From Pseudomonas khavaziana (lineage in GTDB: Bacteria > Pseudomonadota > Gammaproteobacteria > Pseudomonadales > Pseudomonadaceae), in assembly GCF_019145205.1 (NCBI RefSeq), contig NZ_JAHSTT010000015.1, positions 1 through 64,000 on the forward strand: a DNA stretch of 64,000 bases, written 5' to 3'. How positions within the stretch are numbered: the stretch's first letter is position 1; the number at the start of each line of letters is the position of its first letter. The notes under the pieces were generated by a model. The model did no database searches and was not told the DNA's origin. It saw only the letters and a program-made list of their open reading frames with translations. The translations under genes were made by a program, and so were the position numbers. Of the stretch, positions 25,281-33,285 are shown piece by piece.

Positions 25281-26473
25281 ACATGCGTGTCCATCCCAGC
25301 GTGTTGGATATTCCCAACCTCGACGCTGCGCCCTATTACCAATCCGTGGGCTGGCAAGATCAATTGCCGCAGATCAGGTTGCCCAGCGGCCATGTCGCCA
25401 TCCATCTGACCGGATACGCCGATTGCAAGGCGTTTCTGGCCGACCCGAGCATCAGTCGCACCCTGTGTAACGTCGAAAACGGCCCGACCTTTCTTCCCGG
25501 CCCGACGCAGCCGGAGCTGTTGCTCAACCTGGACAACCCGGCGCACAAGCGTTCGCGCGCAACCGTCGCGCGTGCGTTCAGCAAGCGTGGCCTGGAAAGC
25601 GTGCGCCAACACGTAACTACGGTGACCGTCGACAGCATTGAGCAGATGCGCAACGGTGTAACGCCGCCGGACTTGTTTGCCTCGGTGCTGGAGCGCCTGA
25701 CTTCCTCGACGGTGTGCCACATTCTCGGCATCCCCGAAGAAGACCGACAGTTGTTCCGGCCCTGGAGCCAAATGATCCAATCAGCGCCGCCGGATGACAT
25801 CGTCGGTATCGAAACCGCGGTCAACGCCAGCTTCGATTACATGATGGACTTCGTGCAGGGCCGCAGGCAGGCGGATCCGGACGGCTTCATTCGCCAATAT
25901 GTCGACCAGCGCCACACCCTGGAAGACCCGCTGAGCGACCGGGAGTTTGTAGGGGTTCTGTTGGGAATTCTGCTGGGGGGCGACCATAACGCTCTAAGCG
26001 TCATGACCAAGAGTCTCTATACGTTGCTGTGCGCGCCATCGCTGTGGCAGTACGTGCGAGAGAAGCCCGATCAAGTGCCGCAGTTGATCGAAGAACTCAT
26101 TCGGTTGATTCCCATCGGCAAGTTATCAGCGTTCCCCCGCATGACCACCCAAGCGCTGCACACCAGCCGCGGTGTGATCGCGGCGAACACTACGGTGTAC
26201 GCCAACGTATTCCTCGCCAATCGCGACCCAAGCGTGTTCAACGCGCCGTTGTTGATCAACCCCGAGCGCCAGAGCAAGGTCGCGCACATGCAATTCGGCC
26301 ATGGCATTCACAGCTGCATGGGGCCGGCGCTGGCACGCCTGGAAATCGCCACTGTGCTGTCCACCCTGGTACAGGCATTACCCAACCTGGAACTGGCCTG
26401 TGACCCGGCGTCGATTCGCTGGATCAACGGCACGGTATTGCGCCGTCCTGACGAACTGCCCGTGCGTTTTTGA
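25277..26473 (+). CDS. cytochrome P450
   Basis: The 398-residue protein has ELIRL (ExxR of the K helix) and the heme loop FGHGIHSCMG with the axial Cys. The I helix reads LLGILLGGDHNAL, so the usual acid-Thr pair is Asp-His; the proton-relay Thr is missing. Class I bacterial P450s oxidise small substrates with ferredoxin partners; no redox partner is adjacent. In some Streptomyces lactone pathways a P450 introduces the side-chain carbonyl or hydroxyl. Confidence 0.92.
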   Translation: MNMRVHPSVLDIPNLDAAPYYQSVGWQDQLPQIRLPSGHVAIHLTGYADCKAFLADPSISRTLCNVENGPTFLPGPTQPELLLNLDNPAHKRSRATVARAFSKRGLESVRQHVTTVTVDSIEQMRNGVTPPDLFASVLERLTSSTVCHILGIPEEDRQLFRPWSQMIQSAPPDDIVGIETAVNASFDYMMDFVQGRRQADPDGFIRQYVDQRHTLEDPLSDREFVGVLLGILLGGDHNALSVMTKSLYTLLCAPSLWQYVREKPDQVPQLIEELIRLIPIGKLSAFPRMTTQALHTSRGVIAANTTVYANVFLANRDPSVFNAPLLINPERQSKVAHMQFGHGIHSCMGPALARLEIATVLSTLVQALPNLELACDPASIRWINGTVLRRPDELPVRF

Positions 26474-26498
26474 TGCTTTTTCAATAAGGGAATAAGCC

Positions 26499-27854
26499 AT
26501 GATCTTTAAACCGCTGATAAACGGATTTGCGCAGTTTTCGAACCAGATCTTTCTGAATGACCCTGAACAGTCCTACACCTACGCCCAACTGAGCGAAGAG
26601 ATCAGTGCCCAACTGGATTGGCTGGCCGCCAATGGTGTGTCCAGGCAAGCGGTCGTGTTCATGAGCGGCGATTTTTCGTTCGCGGGTATCGCGCTCTTTC
26701 TGGCGCTGTACCAGAACGGCCACATCATCGCGCTCAACACTGCTGAAAACCCGGCGGAAATTCAAAACAAGCAGGCAGCCGCAAACCCTGAGTTTGTGAT
26801 CGATATCCAGACTCGCCAGATTCGCCCATGCGTGCTGACTCAAACGCCGGAAAATCCGATGATCGGCGAGCTTAAAAAGCAGGGGCACGCCGGCCTGATT
26901 CTATTCAGCAGTGGCACCACCGGCACACCCAAGGCGATGCTGCACGACTTTGATCGACTGGTGGGCGAGTTTGCTGAAAAACGCTCTCGACGCCTCGATA
27001 TCTTTCTGTTTTTGTTGTTTGACCATATCGGCGGCATCAATACGCTGTTGAACATACTGTCTATTGGCGGAACGGCAACGATTGCCGCCAGCAAAACCCC
27101 AGACACCGTTGCCCGGCTGATTGAAAAACATCGCATTACCGTGCTTCCGACCTCGCCGACATTCCTGAACCTGATGTTGATCAACCAGGTGTTCGACACC
27201 TGTAACCTGAGCAGCCTGCGCATGATCACTTACGGCACGGAGCCGATGCCGGAGAGCTTGTTGCTCAAACTTCGCGAGCACTTGCCAAGGGTGAAGTTTT
27301 TGCAGACCTTCGGCACCAGCGAGACGGGCATCATCAACACCAGTTCGTTGTCGTCCGATAGCCTGTATATGCGCTTTCAGGAAGGCTCCAGTGAACACAA
27401 AGTCGTCGATGGCGAGCTCTGGTTACGCAGTGCGACGCAAGTCATGGGCTACCTGAACCACTCGATGGACAGCTTCACCGAGGATGGCTGGTTCAAGACC
27501 GGCGACCTGGTGGAGGTCAATGCCGATGGCTACCTGAAGATCCTTGGCCGCAGCAAAGAGATCATTAACGTCGGTGGCGAGAAGGTTTACCCCGCAGAAG
27601 TGGAGTCCGTGCTGCTACGCCATCCGCAGGTGCGTGACTGCAAGGCGTACGGCGAGGCCAATGGCTTGACCGGGCAATTTGTTGCCGCGCACATCGTCCT
27701 CGATAGCGATTATGGAGACGCAACGGCGACCGTGCTGCGCGATATCCGGCAATTTGCCCGGCGACTGATGGATGCCTATAAGGTGCCGGTACGCTTGAAA
27801 TCGGTAGAGGCGATCCAGTATTCGACGCGGTTCAAAAAGCTGTTGATCGACTGA
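26499..27854 (+). CDS. acyl-/aryl-AMP ligase (ANL superfamily)
   Basis: The 451-residue enzyme has the P-loop FSSGTTGTPKAM, TFGTSETG (A5), GWFKTGDL and LGRSKEIINVGGEKVYPAEVE, and a terminal lysine region RFKKLLID in place of the canonical GKIxR. It presumably adenylates a carboxylic acid and loads it on CoA or on one of the two ACPs to prime the pathway. It is the last gene of the operon. Confidence 0.88.
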   Translation: MIFKPLINGFAQFSNQIFLNDPEQSYTYAQLSEEISAQLDWLAANGVSRQAVVFMSGDFSFAGIALFLALYQNGHIIALNTAENPAEIQNKQAAANPEFVIDIQTRQIRPCVLTQTPENPMIGELKKQGHAGLILFSSGTTGTPKAMLHDFDRLVGEFAEKRSRRLDIFLFLLFDHIGGINTLLNILSIGGTATIAASKTPDTVARLIEKHRITVLPTSPTFLNLMLINQVFDTCNLSSLRMITYGTEPMPESLLLKLREHLPRVKFLQTFGTSETGIINTSSLSSDSLYMRFQEGSSEHKVVDGELWLRSATQVMGYLNHSMDSFTEDGWFKTGDLVEVNADGYLKILGRSKEIINVGGEKVYPAEVESVLLRHPQVRDCKAYGEANGLTGQFVAAHIVLDSDYGDATATVLRDIRQFARRLMDAYKVPVRLKSVEAIQYSTRFKKLLID

Positions 27855-27865
27855 GAAGTGGCGTG

Positions 27866-27895
27866 CCCTGAAGGCGCCATCAATTGCCTTCAGGG
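27866..27895. terminator. inverted repeat between convergent genes, possible bidirectional terminator
   Basis: CCCTGAAGGC and GCCTTCAGGG make a perfect 10-bp stem with a 10-base loop, overlapping the LysR stop at 27880. It has no T tract, so efficiency is uncertain. Confidence 0.45.
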
Positions 27896-28782
27896 CTGCT
27901 CATCAGTTGCGCTTCACCTAAAAAATCAATGAATGCGCGGGTCTTGGGTGACAGCAAGCGGCTTGGTGACCAGACAATCCAGAAATCTCCCTCCAGGCTC
28001 AATTCCGGCAGCACCCTGATCAATTCCTGGCTGGCCAGGTATTCCTGAATGACGAAGTCAGGCAGGTAGGCGAGGCCCAGGCCATTGCGACATGCAGCGA
28101 GGACGGCTTCCACGCTGTTCATGACCATGGTGGTTTCCAGGCTGATCTTGACGGTATCGCCATGGACCTTCAGCCACCAGGGCTGGAGTTTTCCATTCGA
28201 AGGGAATTTATAGGCGATGCCTTTGTAATGCTGCAGGTCCTCGATGCTCATTGCCATGCCGTAACGCTGCAAATAATCGGGAGCTGCACACAAGACGAAC
28301 CGGAACGTGCAGATTCTTTTTGCTGCAAGGCTGGAATCGGGCAGCTCGCCGCTTCGGATCACCGCATCAAAGGCTTCATCGACCACATCGACCAGCCGGT
28401 CGCTGAAATCCAGGTCCAGTTCTATTTCCGGATAGCGCTGATAAAACTCACGCAACATGCCCGAGATCAGCCGATAGCCCACCGCCGGCAAACTGATTCG
28501 CAGACGCCCACGAGGGCGGGTCTTGGAGTGGGAAAGCGCGGCCTCGGCATCCTGCAATTGCTGCAGTAAAGTGCGGCAACGACCAAAAAAGTCCAAGCCT
28601 TCGCTGGTCAGGCTGATTTGCCGGGTACTACGATGGAAAAGGCGCACGCCAATCCGCTCTTCAAGGCGGCTGACACTTTTCCCTACGGCAGAAGACGAGA
28701 TGCCCAGCGCTCTGCCCGCAAGGGTAAAACTTTGATTTTCTGCTGCCCGCACAAAAGCAATCAACCCGCTCAGATTATCCAT
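27880..28782 (-). CDS. LysR-family transcriptional regulator
   Basis: The ATG at 28782 gives 300 residues and the start MDNLSGLIAFVRAAENQSF, which aligns with the paralogue at 16481-17404 (MDSLSGVISFVKTAEALSF). The helix-turn-helix (LAGRALGISSSAVGKSVSRLE) and LSHS...PRGRLRISLPAVGYR linker also match. It converges with the biosynthetic operon. The pair probably arose by duplication and delimits the locus. Confidence 0.9.
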   Translation of the reverse strand: MDNLSGLIAFVRAAENQSFTLAGRALGISSSAVGKSVSRLEERIGVRLFHRSTRQISLTSEGLDFFGRCRTLLQQLQDAEAALSHSKTRPRGRLRISLPAVGYRLISGMLREFYQRYPEIELDLDFSDRLVDVVDEAFDAVIRSGELPDSSLAAKRICTFRFVLCAAPDYLQRYGMAMSIEDLQHYKGIAYKFPSNGKLQPWWLKVHGDTVKISLETTMVMNSVEAVLAACRNGLGLAYLPDFVIQEYLASQELIRVLPELSLEGDFWIVWSPSRLLSPKTRAFIDFLGEAQLMSSPEGN

Positions 28783-29030
28783 ATTCCGTGTCCGCAGGGG
28801 GGGTGATAAAGGCAGAAATTTTTGATGCTGCAAAACTCGACGGGGCAAAAGGTAGGCACAGCTGCTCTATTGTTGGGCTTTTGAGCAGCACTTTTCCCCG
28901 AATGTCGTCGATTTTTGAGTTTGACGTGGTGCCACACTCAGAGCAACTATTTTGTCGGTGGGTGCTGCGACGCAAAAGACTATGGTCGCTCAGGAGCTGA
29001 GCTAGGTGATTTTTGCTGAATTCCAGGCAC

Positions 29031-29056
29031 AAAAAAAGACGTCCGTGGACGTCTTT
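29031..29056 (-). terminator. intrinsic terminator left of island
   Basis: On the minus strand AAAGACGTCC and GGACGTCTTT form a 10-bp stem followed by further T residues to give a run of seven. It would terminate a minus-strand transcript, as expected if a tRNA gene originally stood to its right. Confidence 0.85.
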
Positions 29057-29067
29057 AGTTGATCAAA

Positions 29068-29090
29068 TGGTGGGCCGGGGTAATCTGAAC
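29068..29090 (-). other. candidate attL core: tRNA 3'-end-like sequence
   Basis: The minus strand reads GTTCAGATTACC followed by CCGGCCCACCA, with an encoded CCA and a T-loop-like TTCAGAT, directly before a terminator. Spacing is one base off a perfect tRNA 3' end, so the copy may be decayed. P4-type integrases typically leave such fragments at the distal end of an island. Confidence 0.45.
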
Positions 29091-29142
29091 AGAGCTTACA
29101 AAATAATGATTTAAAAAGAAAAGTCTGGTTTTGTTTTTTTTC

Positions 29143-29164
29143 TGGAATGCCATTTGGAATGCCA
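29143..29164 (+). repeat. island-end direct repeat (left copy)
   Basis: Two TGGAATGCC units separated by ATT and followed by A; the same 22 bases occur at 63972-63993 beside the integrase. It is probably an integrase arm-binding site or att repeat. Confidence 0.8.
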
Positions 29165-29250
29165 ATGTGATTTGCTTGGTGCTTTGGGACGTCATGATGG
29201 GCGCCCAGCATCGTTAGCAGGGCTTGTGCTGTATGCATAGTGGTTCTCGG

Positions 29251-29889
29251 CTACCTTGGCCTTTCCATGCCGCGAGGAAACTCTCCATCCCGAGGAAGCA
29301 TCGGCCGTTGGGCGGTAATTTTTTTTAGTGTTTCCGAGTGAAGCGCTGCGCTTCGTCTTCCTTGCTCTTCAGAGAGGTCGTCGATTGAGAGGTTTTCGGT
29401 TTCCATCATTATGGTGCGCTGCGTCAGTTCCGTAATGCACTGATTGAGAGCTGAGTTGATGGCCTCAAGTTTCTTCCTTAGTAGCTTTTCCTTTTCGGCG
29501 GCCTTCTTGGCGGCGTCTCTGGCCGCGATTTTCTGTTTGCTCGCCTCCTCGTACTCGTCAGATAGCAAGGTCTCAAGAAAATCTTTAATGCTGGATTCGT
29601 TCTGCTTTGCCAACGTATCCAAGTGACGCTTTGCCTTGGATGACAGTACGAAGCTGCATGCTTTCTCTCCTGCTCGCTTGCTCTCTTTCCTTCGCTGAAC
29701 CTGGCCCCAAGCCAGTTTCATTCTCGCCAGCACCGCAGAGTCTTGATGTCGCTCCTGCTTGAGCCATTTGTCTAGCCCCCCCTCTGTGACGAGCGCGCCT
29801 CGGTATGTCCGAAGGTAATTCAAAGCCCACCTGCGCTGATCAGCGTTTTCGAGGTCGAACCAGGAGGTGCTCGTCATATCAGTACTCAT
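29251..29889 (-). CDS. MatP-like ribbon-helix-helix DNA-binding protein
   Basis: The 212-residue protein has an N-terminal helical domain (WALNYLRTYRG...LDKWLKQERHQDSAVLARMKLAWGQVQRRKESKR) and a ribbon-helix-helix (ACSFVLSSKAKRHLDTLAKQ, then SIKDFLETLL), in the same order and spacing as E. coli MatP. A coiled coil (AARDAAKKAAEKEKLLRKKLEAINSAL) follows. MatP binds and bridges Ter DNA; the island version could organise or partition the element. The similarity is from memory and remote. A 14-bp inverted repeat lies just upstream. Confidence 0.5.
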   Translation of the reverse strand: MSTDMTSTSWFDLENADQRRWALNYLRTYRGALVTEGGLDKWLKQERHQDSAVLARMKLAWGQVQRRKESKRAGEKACSFVLSSKAKRHLDTLAKQNESSIKDFLETLLSDEYEEASKQKIAARDAAKKAAEKEKLLRKKLEAINSALNQCITELTQRTIMMETENLSIDDLSEEQGRRSAALHSETLKKITAQRPMLPRDGEFPRGMERPR

Positions 29890-29919
29890 ATGCGTCCGCT
29901 TAAGATTTTTCAGTCAGTT

Positions 29920-29963
29920 ACTTAGTAATTTACTACAGTAGCTTACTTTGTAAATTACTAAGT
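29920..29963. promoter_or_regulatory. 14-bp inverted repeat, candidate operator
   Basis: ACTTAGTAATTTAC (29920-29933) and GTAAATTACTAAGT (29950-29963) are exact reverse complements 16 bases apart, in the AT-rich space between the divergent genes at 29889 and 30023. It is a likely site for the RHH protein or the HTH protein. Confidence 0.65.
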
Positions 29964-30022
29964 ATTATATTTTTAATTAAACAGTCTGTAATTGTTAAGA
30001 TAAAATATAGAAATATTCATGG

Positions 30023-31435
30023 ATGTTGGATGATTTTGTGAACGATATGCTGCTTGCCGTGCTGCGGAGTGAGGTGAATGGAATCACCCCTGAGGCGAAA
30101 TATTTGCTGGTCCGTCTGACTGAGCTCGGTTTGGTTGCTAGAGGTATCAGTGCGGGTGTTAAGGAGCTGGCGGCGCGTTTTGGAATCTCCGATACCCAAG
30201 CTGGCACGGCTTTGAATTCGCTGGTTGCTGCCAGGGTATTGGTTCGCCGAGATGTGGTGAGCGGGCAAGGACGTCCCAAAAGGCACTATGAGTTAGACGC
30301 AAGCTACGCAGCGCAGGTTGCTCGACACGACGTGACAGAGGTTCTTCACGAAAAAGTGATTCGCCACCTTCTACAGCATGAGGTCAAGGTGGTTGATCAA
30401 CGATCAGCTATCGCCACACAGCAAGATGAACAGAGAGCAACTGCTCCTCTTGCTCAGGTACGGGCAAGCAGAGGGCAGGGGCGAGTGAGCTTTGTGAATC
30501 GCGTACTGCTTGCTGCACTGTTGATTCGCGCAGACCGATTTGGCGTTGTAAGGGAACTGGGAAGCGCAGAGCTGGCGCGGATAACCGGACTGAGTCAGGT
30601 GCGCTTGAAAAACCGAGTTAGGACTTTGCTCGACGATGGCTTGATTCGAGCATACACACCGGGGGCAACCGGATCAGTCATTTTCAAGAAGACCAAAAGC
30701 GTCTACTACCTGAACCTTCACCATCCTGAATTGAGGTGTGGGCAGAGCTTGCCGATGTTGCTGGTATCGGTTACTCGGTTTCCGACTCCGGAGGACGCCA
30801 TTGATGACGTGGATGACATCTTCAAGTCAGTGCAGGAGTCGTTTAATCAGCGTCATGTCGGAGTTCGTAAGTTTTTTGATGATCAGCACGAAAGGGGCCT
30901 GGCCAGTTTTTTGAGGGGGAGGCTTGATTGGTATGCTGGCTACCTGCTTTCTCACCACTGGGATAGGCGCAGCGAGGGCAAACCAGGGCTCGCTCAGTTG
31001 ATTAAACTCGATTTGCTTGCTGGTGCTGTCGATGCGAAAGGCTCTGAGTTGCTTGCCGGCTATTTGTGCGACCAAGCGGATTACATGGCGAATCAGGTCA
31101 GAACTCGTTGGTTTGAGGGCAAATCGACTTTGATAGCCGGCATTGATTTCAAGTCCATGGACTATGTGCTTCTTCCCGTACGGAAGGCGGTTCATAAGGC
31201 TTTTAAGGGCGGATTTTACCCATCGCGTGCGGTCCTGATATTACCTCGGGATGGCGTAGCGTTTTCGGACAATCTGCATGTAGTAGAGCGTGGGCCTTGT
31301 AATCGGGTGGAGGTTCGAGGATTTACTGATTTGGCGACGGTATCTAAGGAAGAACAATGTTTGTATGGCTTGCTGACTCCGCCAGGAGGTGAATTGTCTG
31401 TTGATTTGAAGGGGCAGGTGCTATTGGCGAAATAG
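30023..31435 (+). CDS. winged-helix/HTH island protein, function unknown
   Basis: The 470-residue protein has two HTH-like regions: residues about 15-85 (LLVRLTELGLVARGISAGVKELAARFGISDTQAGTALNSLVAARVLVRR) and 155-215 (LGSAELARITGLSQVRLKNRVRTLLDDGLIRAY), both MarR/GntR-like in pattern. The C-terminal 200 residues have no motif I know. Its position next to AlpA and opposite the RHH gene suggests a regulator or replication accessory of the island. Confidence 0.6.
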   Translation: MLDDFVNDMLLAVLRSEVNGITPEAKYLLVRLTELGLVARGISAGVKELAARFGISDTQAGTALNSLVAARVLVRRDVVSGQGRPKRHYELDASYAAQVARHDVTEVLHEKVIRHLLQHEVKVVDQRSAIATQQDEQRATAPLAQVRASRGQGRVSFVNRVLLAALLIRADRFGVVRELGSAELARITGLSQVRLKNRVRTLLDDGLIRAYTPGATGSVIFKKTKSVYYLNLHHPELRCGQSLPMLLVSVTRFPTPEDAIDDVDDIFKSVQESFNQRHVGVRKFFDDQHERGLASFLRGRLDWYAGYLLSHHWDRRSEGKPGLAQLIKLDLLAGAVDAKGSELLAGYLCDQADYMANQVRTRWFEGKSTLIAGIDFKSMDYVLLPVRKAVHKAFKGGFYPSRAVLILPRDGVAFSDNLHVVERGPCNRVEVRGFTDLATVSKEEQCLYGLLTPPGGELSVDLKGQVLLAK

Positions 31436-31502
31436 CACGGCGGTGAACGGTAGTTTTTTACAACCCCTGCCAATTCTCTGAACGAACAGAGGAGCCCCGT
31501 TC

Positions 31503-31691
31503 ATGAGAATCATCCGCCTGAAAGACGTCATAAATTCGACCGGTCTGGCCCGGTCTACCATTTACAAGTACATCGACGAAGGTACCTTCCCAAAATCAGT
31601 CTCGCTGGGAGATCGCTGCGTTGGCTGGGTCGAAGGAGAAGTGCACGACTGGATCTTGGCCAGGATTGAGGCACGTGATCTGGGCGAGTGA
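31503..31691 (+). CDS. AlpA-family excision regulator
   Basis: The 62-residue protein is an AlpA/MerR-like HTH: RIIRLKDVINSTGLARSTIYKYIDEGTFPKSVSLGDRCVGWVEGEVHDWILARI. AlpA proteins of P4-like elements activate integrase expression or act as excisionases. Its presence agrees with the P4-type integrase at 62666. GAGGAGCC precedes the ATG. Confidence 0.92.
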   Translation: MRIIRLKDVINSTGLARSTIYKYIDEGTFPKSVSLGDRCVGWVEGEVHDWILARIEARDLGE

Positions 31692-32027
31692 GATTTGAGA
31701 AGGGGTTGGACTATCAAGCATAAAGGCCAGGACCGGCAAAGAGACGGTCCTGGCCTTTATGCCGAATGATGAACAGGCGATTCTCAGCTAACTCCCCCCA
31801 TGGAACCGCTTGTTCGATCTCCTGCCTGGCTTGGTAATAGCTTTCTGATTGGGCCGTCTGGAGCGGGATCGGTCACTAGCGACAGAGCTGTATCTAGTTA
31901 TATAGCTTCCAATTAATCAATAAACAGACATCAGTAAGCAACCGAACAGAGAGTAATCAATCTCCAGTGATCACGGCTCATTTGGGGAGTAGGCCGCCGG
32001 TTAAAAAAAGCACAAACGGTATCTGGT
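31692..32027. other. 336-base intergenic stretch with terminator only
   Basis: Apart from the terminator at 31722-31758 I see no gene. The right half is the probable promoter region of the Gp2-like gene. Confidence 0.5.
31722..31758 (+). terminator. terminator after alpA
   Basis: AAAGGCCAGGACCG and CGGTCCTGGCCTTT form a perfect 14-bp stem with a short loop, ending in TTTAT, 30 bases after the AlpA stop. Confidence 0.85.
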
Positions 32028-33017
32028 ATGAAAACAACTACCAGGTACACAGACATGACCAGTAGCAGAGTCCAAACCAGCCTATCCCAATCCGATATCG
32101 CCATCCGGATTGAGCAACTCGTAAAAGTCATCGAGCAACACGATATTCCAGCGTTCCGATTCAGCGCCCCACGCTCAGCTTACGAGAAGATATCGCCGAC
32201 TAGGCTCTGCCGGTACTTCGATGAGATCCAGCAAATGATCGACTTGTTTGATGGGCGCTCCCGATACCGCTACAGCGAGCACCTGCAAGCGTTCTGGGAG
32301 GCTTGTCAGCATATCGGGATCGAGCGTAGCCCTGTCGGCCCCGTCTGCCTGAATGAAGAGAGAACGACCTATCTGGACCATCGCCGAAGCATGAATTTAC
32401 TGGTGGTGAGGATTCGTCAGTTGACTCGGGAGCAATGGTATCGGCGCAAAAAGAGTGACCGTCGTTACCAGGAAAGGGATCAGGAAAGTAGGGTCACTGA
32501 ATACATGGACTCTGTGCTGGATCGTTACGCTCGCACTGTCGTGATCAGGGTCAATCTGTATTACCTCAAGGCCTCTCAAGCCAGGCAGCGTGTTGAACAG
32601 GTGTTTGATGATCTGGACAGGTTCGTCGCCGAGCGTGAGCGCAATCCGATTTTCAAGCATGAGACTGGCTTTATCTGCGCAGTGGAGCAGGGGGAAAGTC
32701 GGGGCTATCACATCCACGCTGCGTTCTTCTTTAATGGTGCAGAGGTATGCGGGGATATCTACAAGGCGAGGCAGATTGGTGAGCTGTGGGGACGTGTGAC
32801 GCAGGGGCGAGGGTATTTCGATAGTTGCAACCAGGATAAGGGCAGGTATGGGGCAAGACTGGGAATCGGTGTTATTCATCGCAATGACCGAGAGATTCGT
32901 GCACATGTCCACTACGCGATGCACTACTTGATCAAGGATGATCAGCAGCTGCGCTTGAGGCCAGTAGGAGCTCGGTGCCTGCGAGTTGGTCAGCAGAGAT
33001 GTCGTCGCCAATGCTGA
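32028..33017 (+). CDS. inovirus Gp2/YagK-YfjJ family protein, HUH-like
   Basis: The 329-residue protein resembles the inovirus-type Gp2 or YagK/YfjJ C-terminal domain found on P4-like islands. A readable HUH-type motif GYHIHAAFFFNG (about residues 225-236) follows a beta strand (TVVIRVNLYYLKAS), and a C-terminal Tyr-rich helix HVHYAMHYLIKDD could supply the nucleophile. Such proteins are relaxase/Rep-type nucleases, so this may initiate rolling-circle replication of the excised island. The start is uncertain: ATG at 32028 or 32055. Confidence 0.7.
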   Translation: MKTTTRYTDMTSSRVQTSLSQSDIAIRIEQLVKVIEQHDIPAFRFSAPRSAYEKISPTRLCRYFDEIQQMIDLFDGRSRYRYSEHLQAFWEACQHIGIERSPVGPVCLNEERTTYLDHRRSMNLLVVRIRQLTREQWYRRKKSDRRYQERDQESRVTEYMDSVLDRYARTVVIRVNLYYLKASQARQRVEQVFDDLDRFVAERERNPIFKHETGFICAVEQGESRGYHIHAAFFFNGAEVCGDIYKARQIGELWGRVTQGRGYFDSCNQDKGRYGARLGIGVIHRNDREIRAHVHYAMHYLIKDDQQLRLRPVGARCLRVGQQRCRRQC

Positions 33018-33285
33018 TGGGCAATGCGTTTGACGGGTGAGGTTCAAGATAGGAGCCTAACTTGCGCTGCAAGGCGGACCCAGTGTCGTCTTGCTGTTCC
33101 TGTATGCCGTTTAGATTGGATTCAAGCGGCACGCCGGTAATAATAGTTTCCAGGGATCTCGTGTTTACGTGGGAAAAAGCTGATGATGGCACAGCTTATA
33201 GAGCGCGTAGCGGTGATTCCCATTGATGTGACTGGATGGAGCTATCACAGTTGCTTAGGATGCTAGAGAACCTCAGGATGCTTGG

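Larger units (their letters stand above)
28783..29250. other. 468-base left junction of the genomic island
   Basis: No gene is seen. The segment holds, left to right, core DNA, a strong terminator (29031-29056), a tRNA-3'-end-like string (29068-29090) and the GGAATGCC direct repeat (29143-29164). This is the probable attL zone. Confidence 0.6.

Noticed and set aside
29068..29090. A complete tRNA gene at the left junction
   Set aside because: Only a 3'-end-like fragment is present, with no acceptor 5' strand, D arm or anticodon arm nearby.
30400..32000. CRISPR array
   Set aside because: No regularly spaced direct repeats were seen here or elsewhere in the window.
32932..33192. 86-codon minus-strand frame overlapping the Gp2 gene end
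   Set aside because: It overlaps a better gene on the other strand and has no recognisable features.
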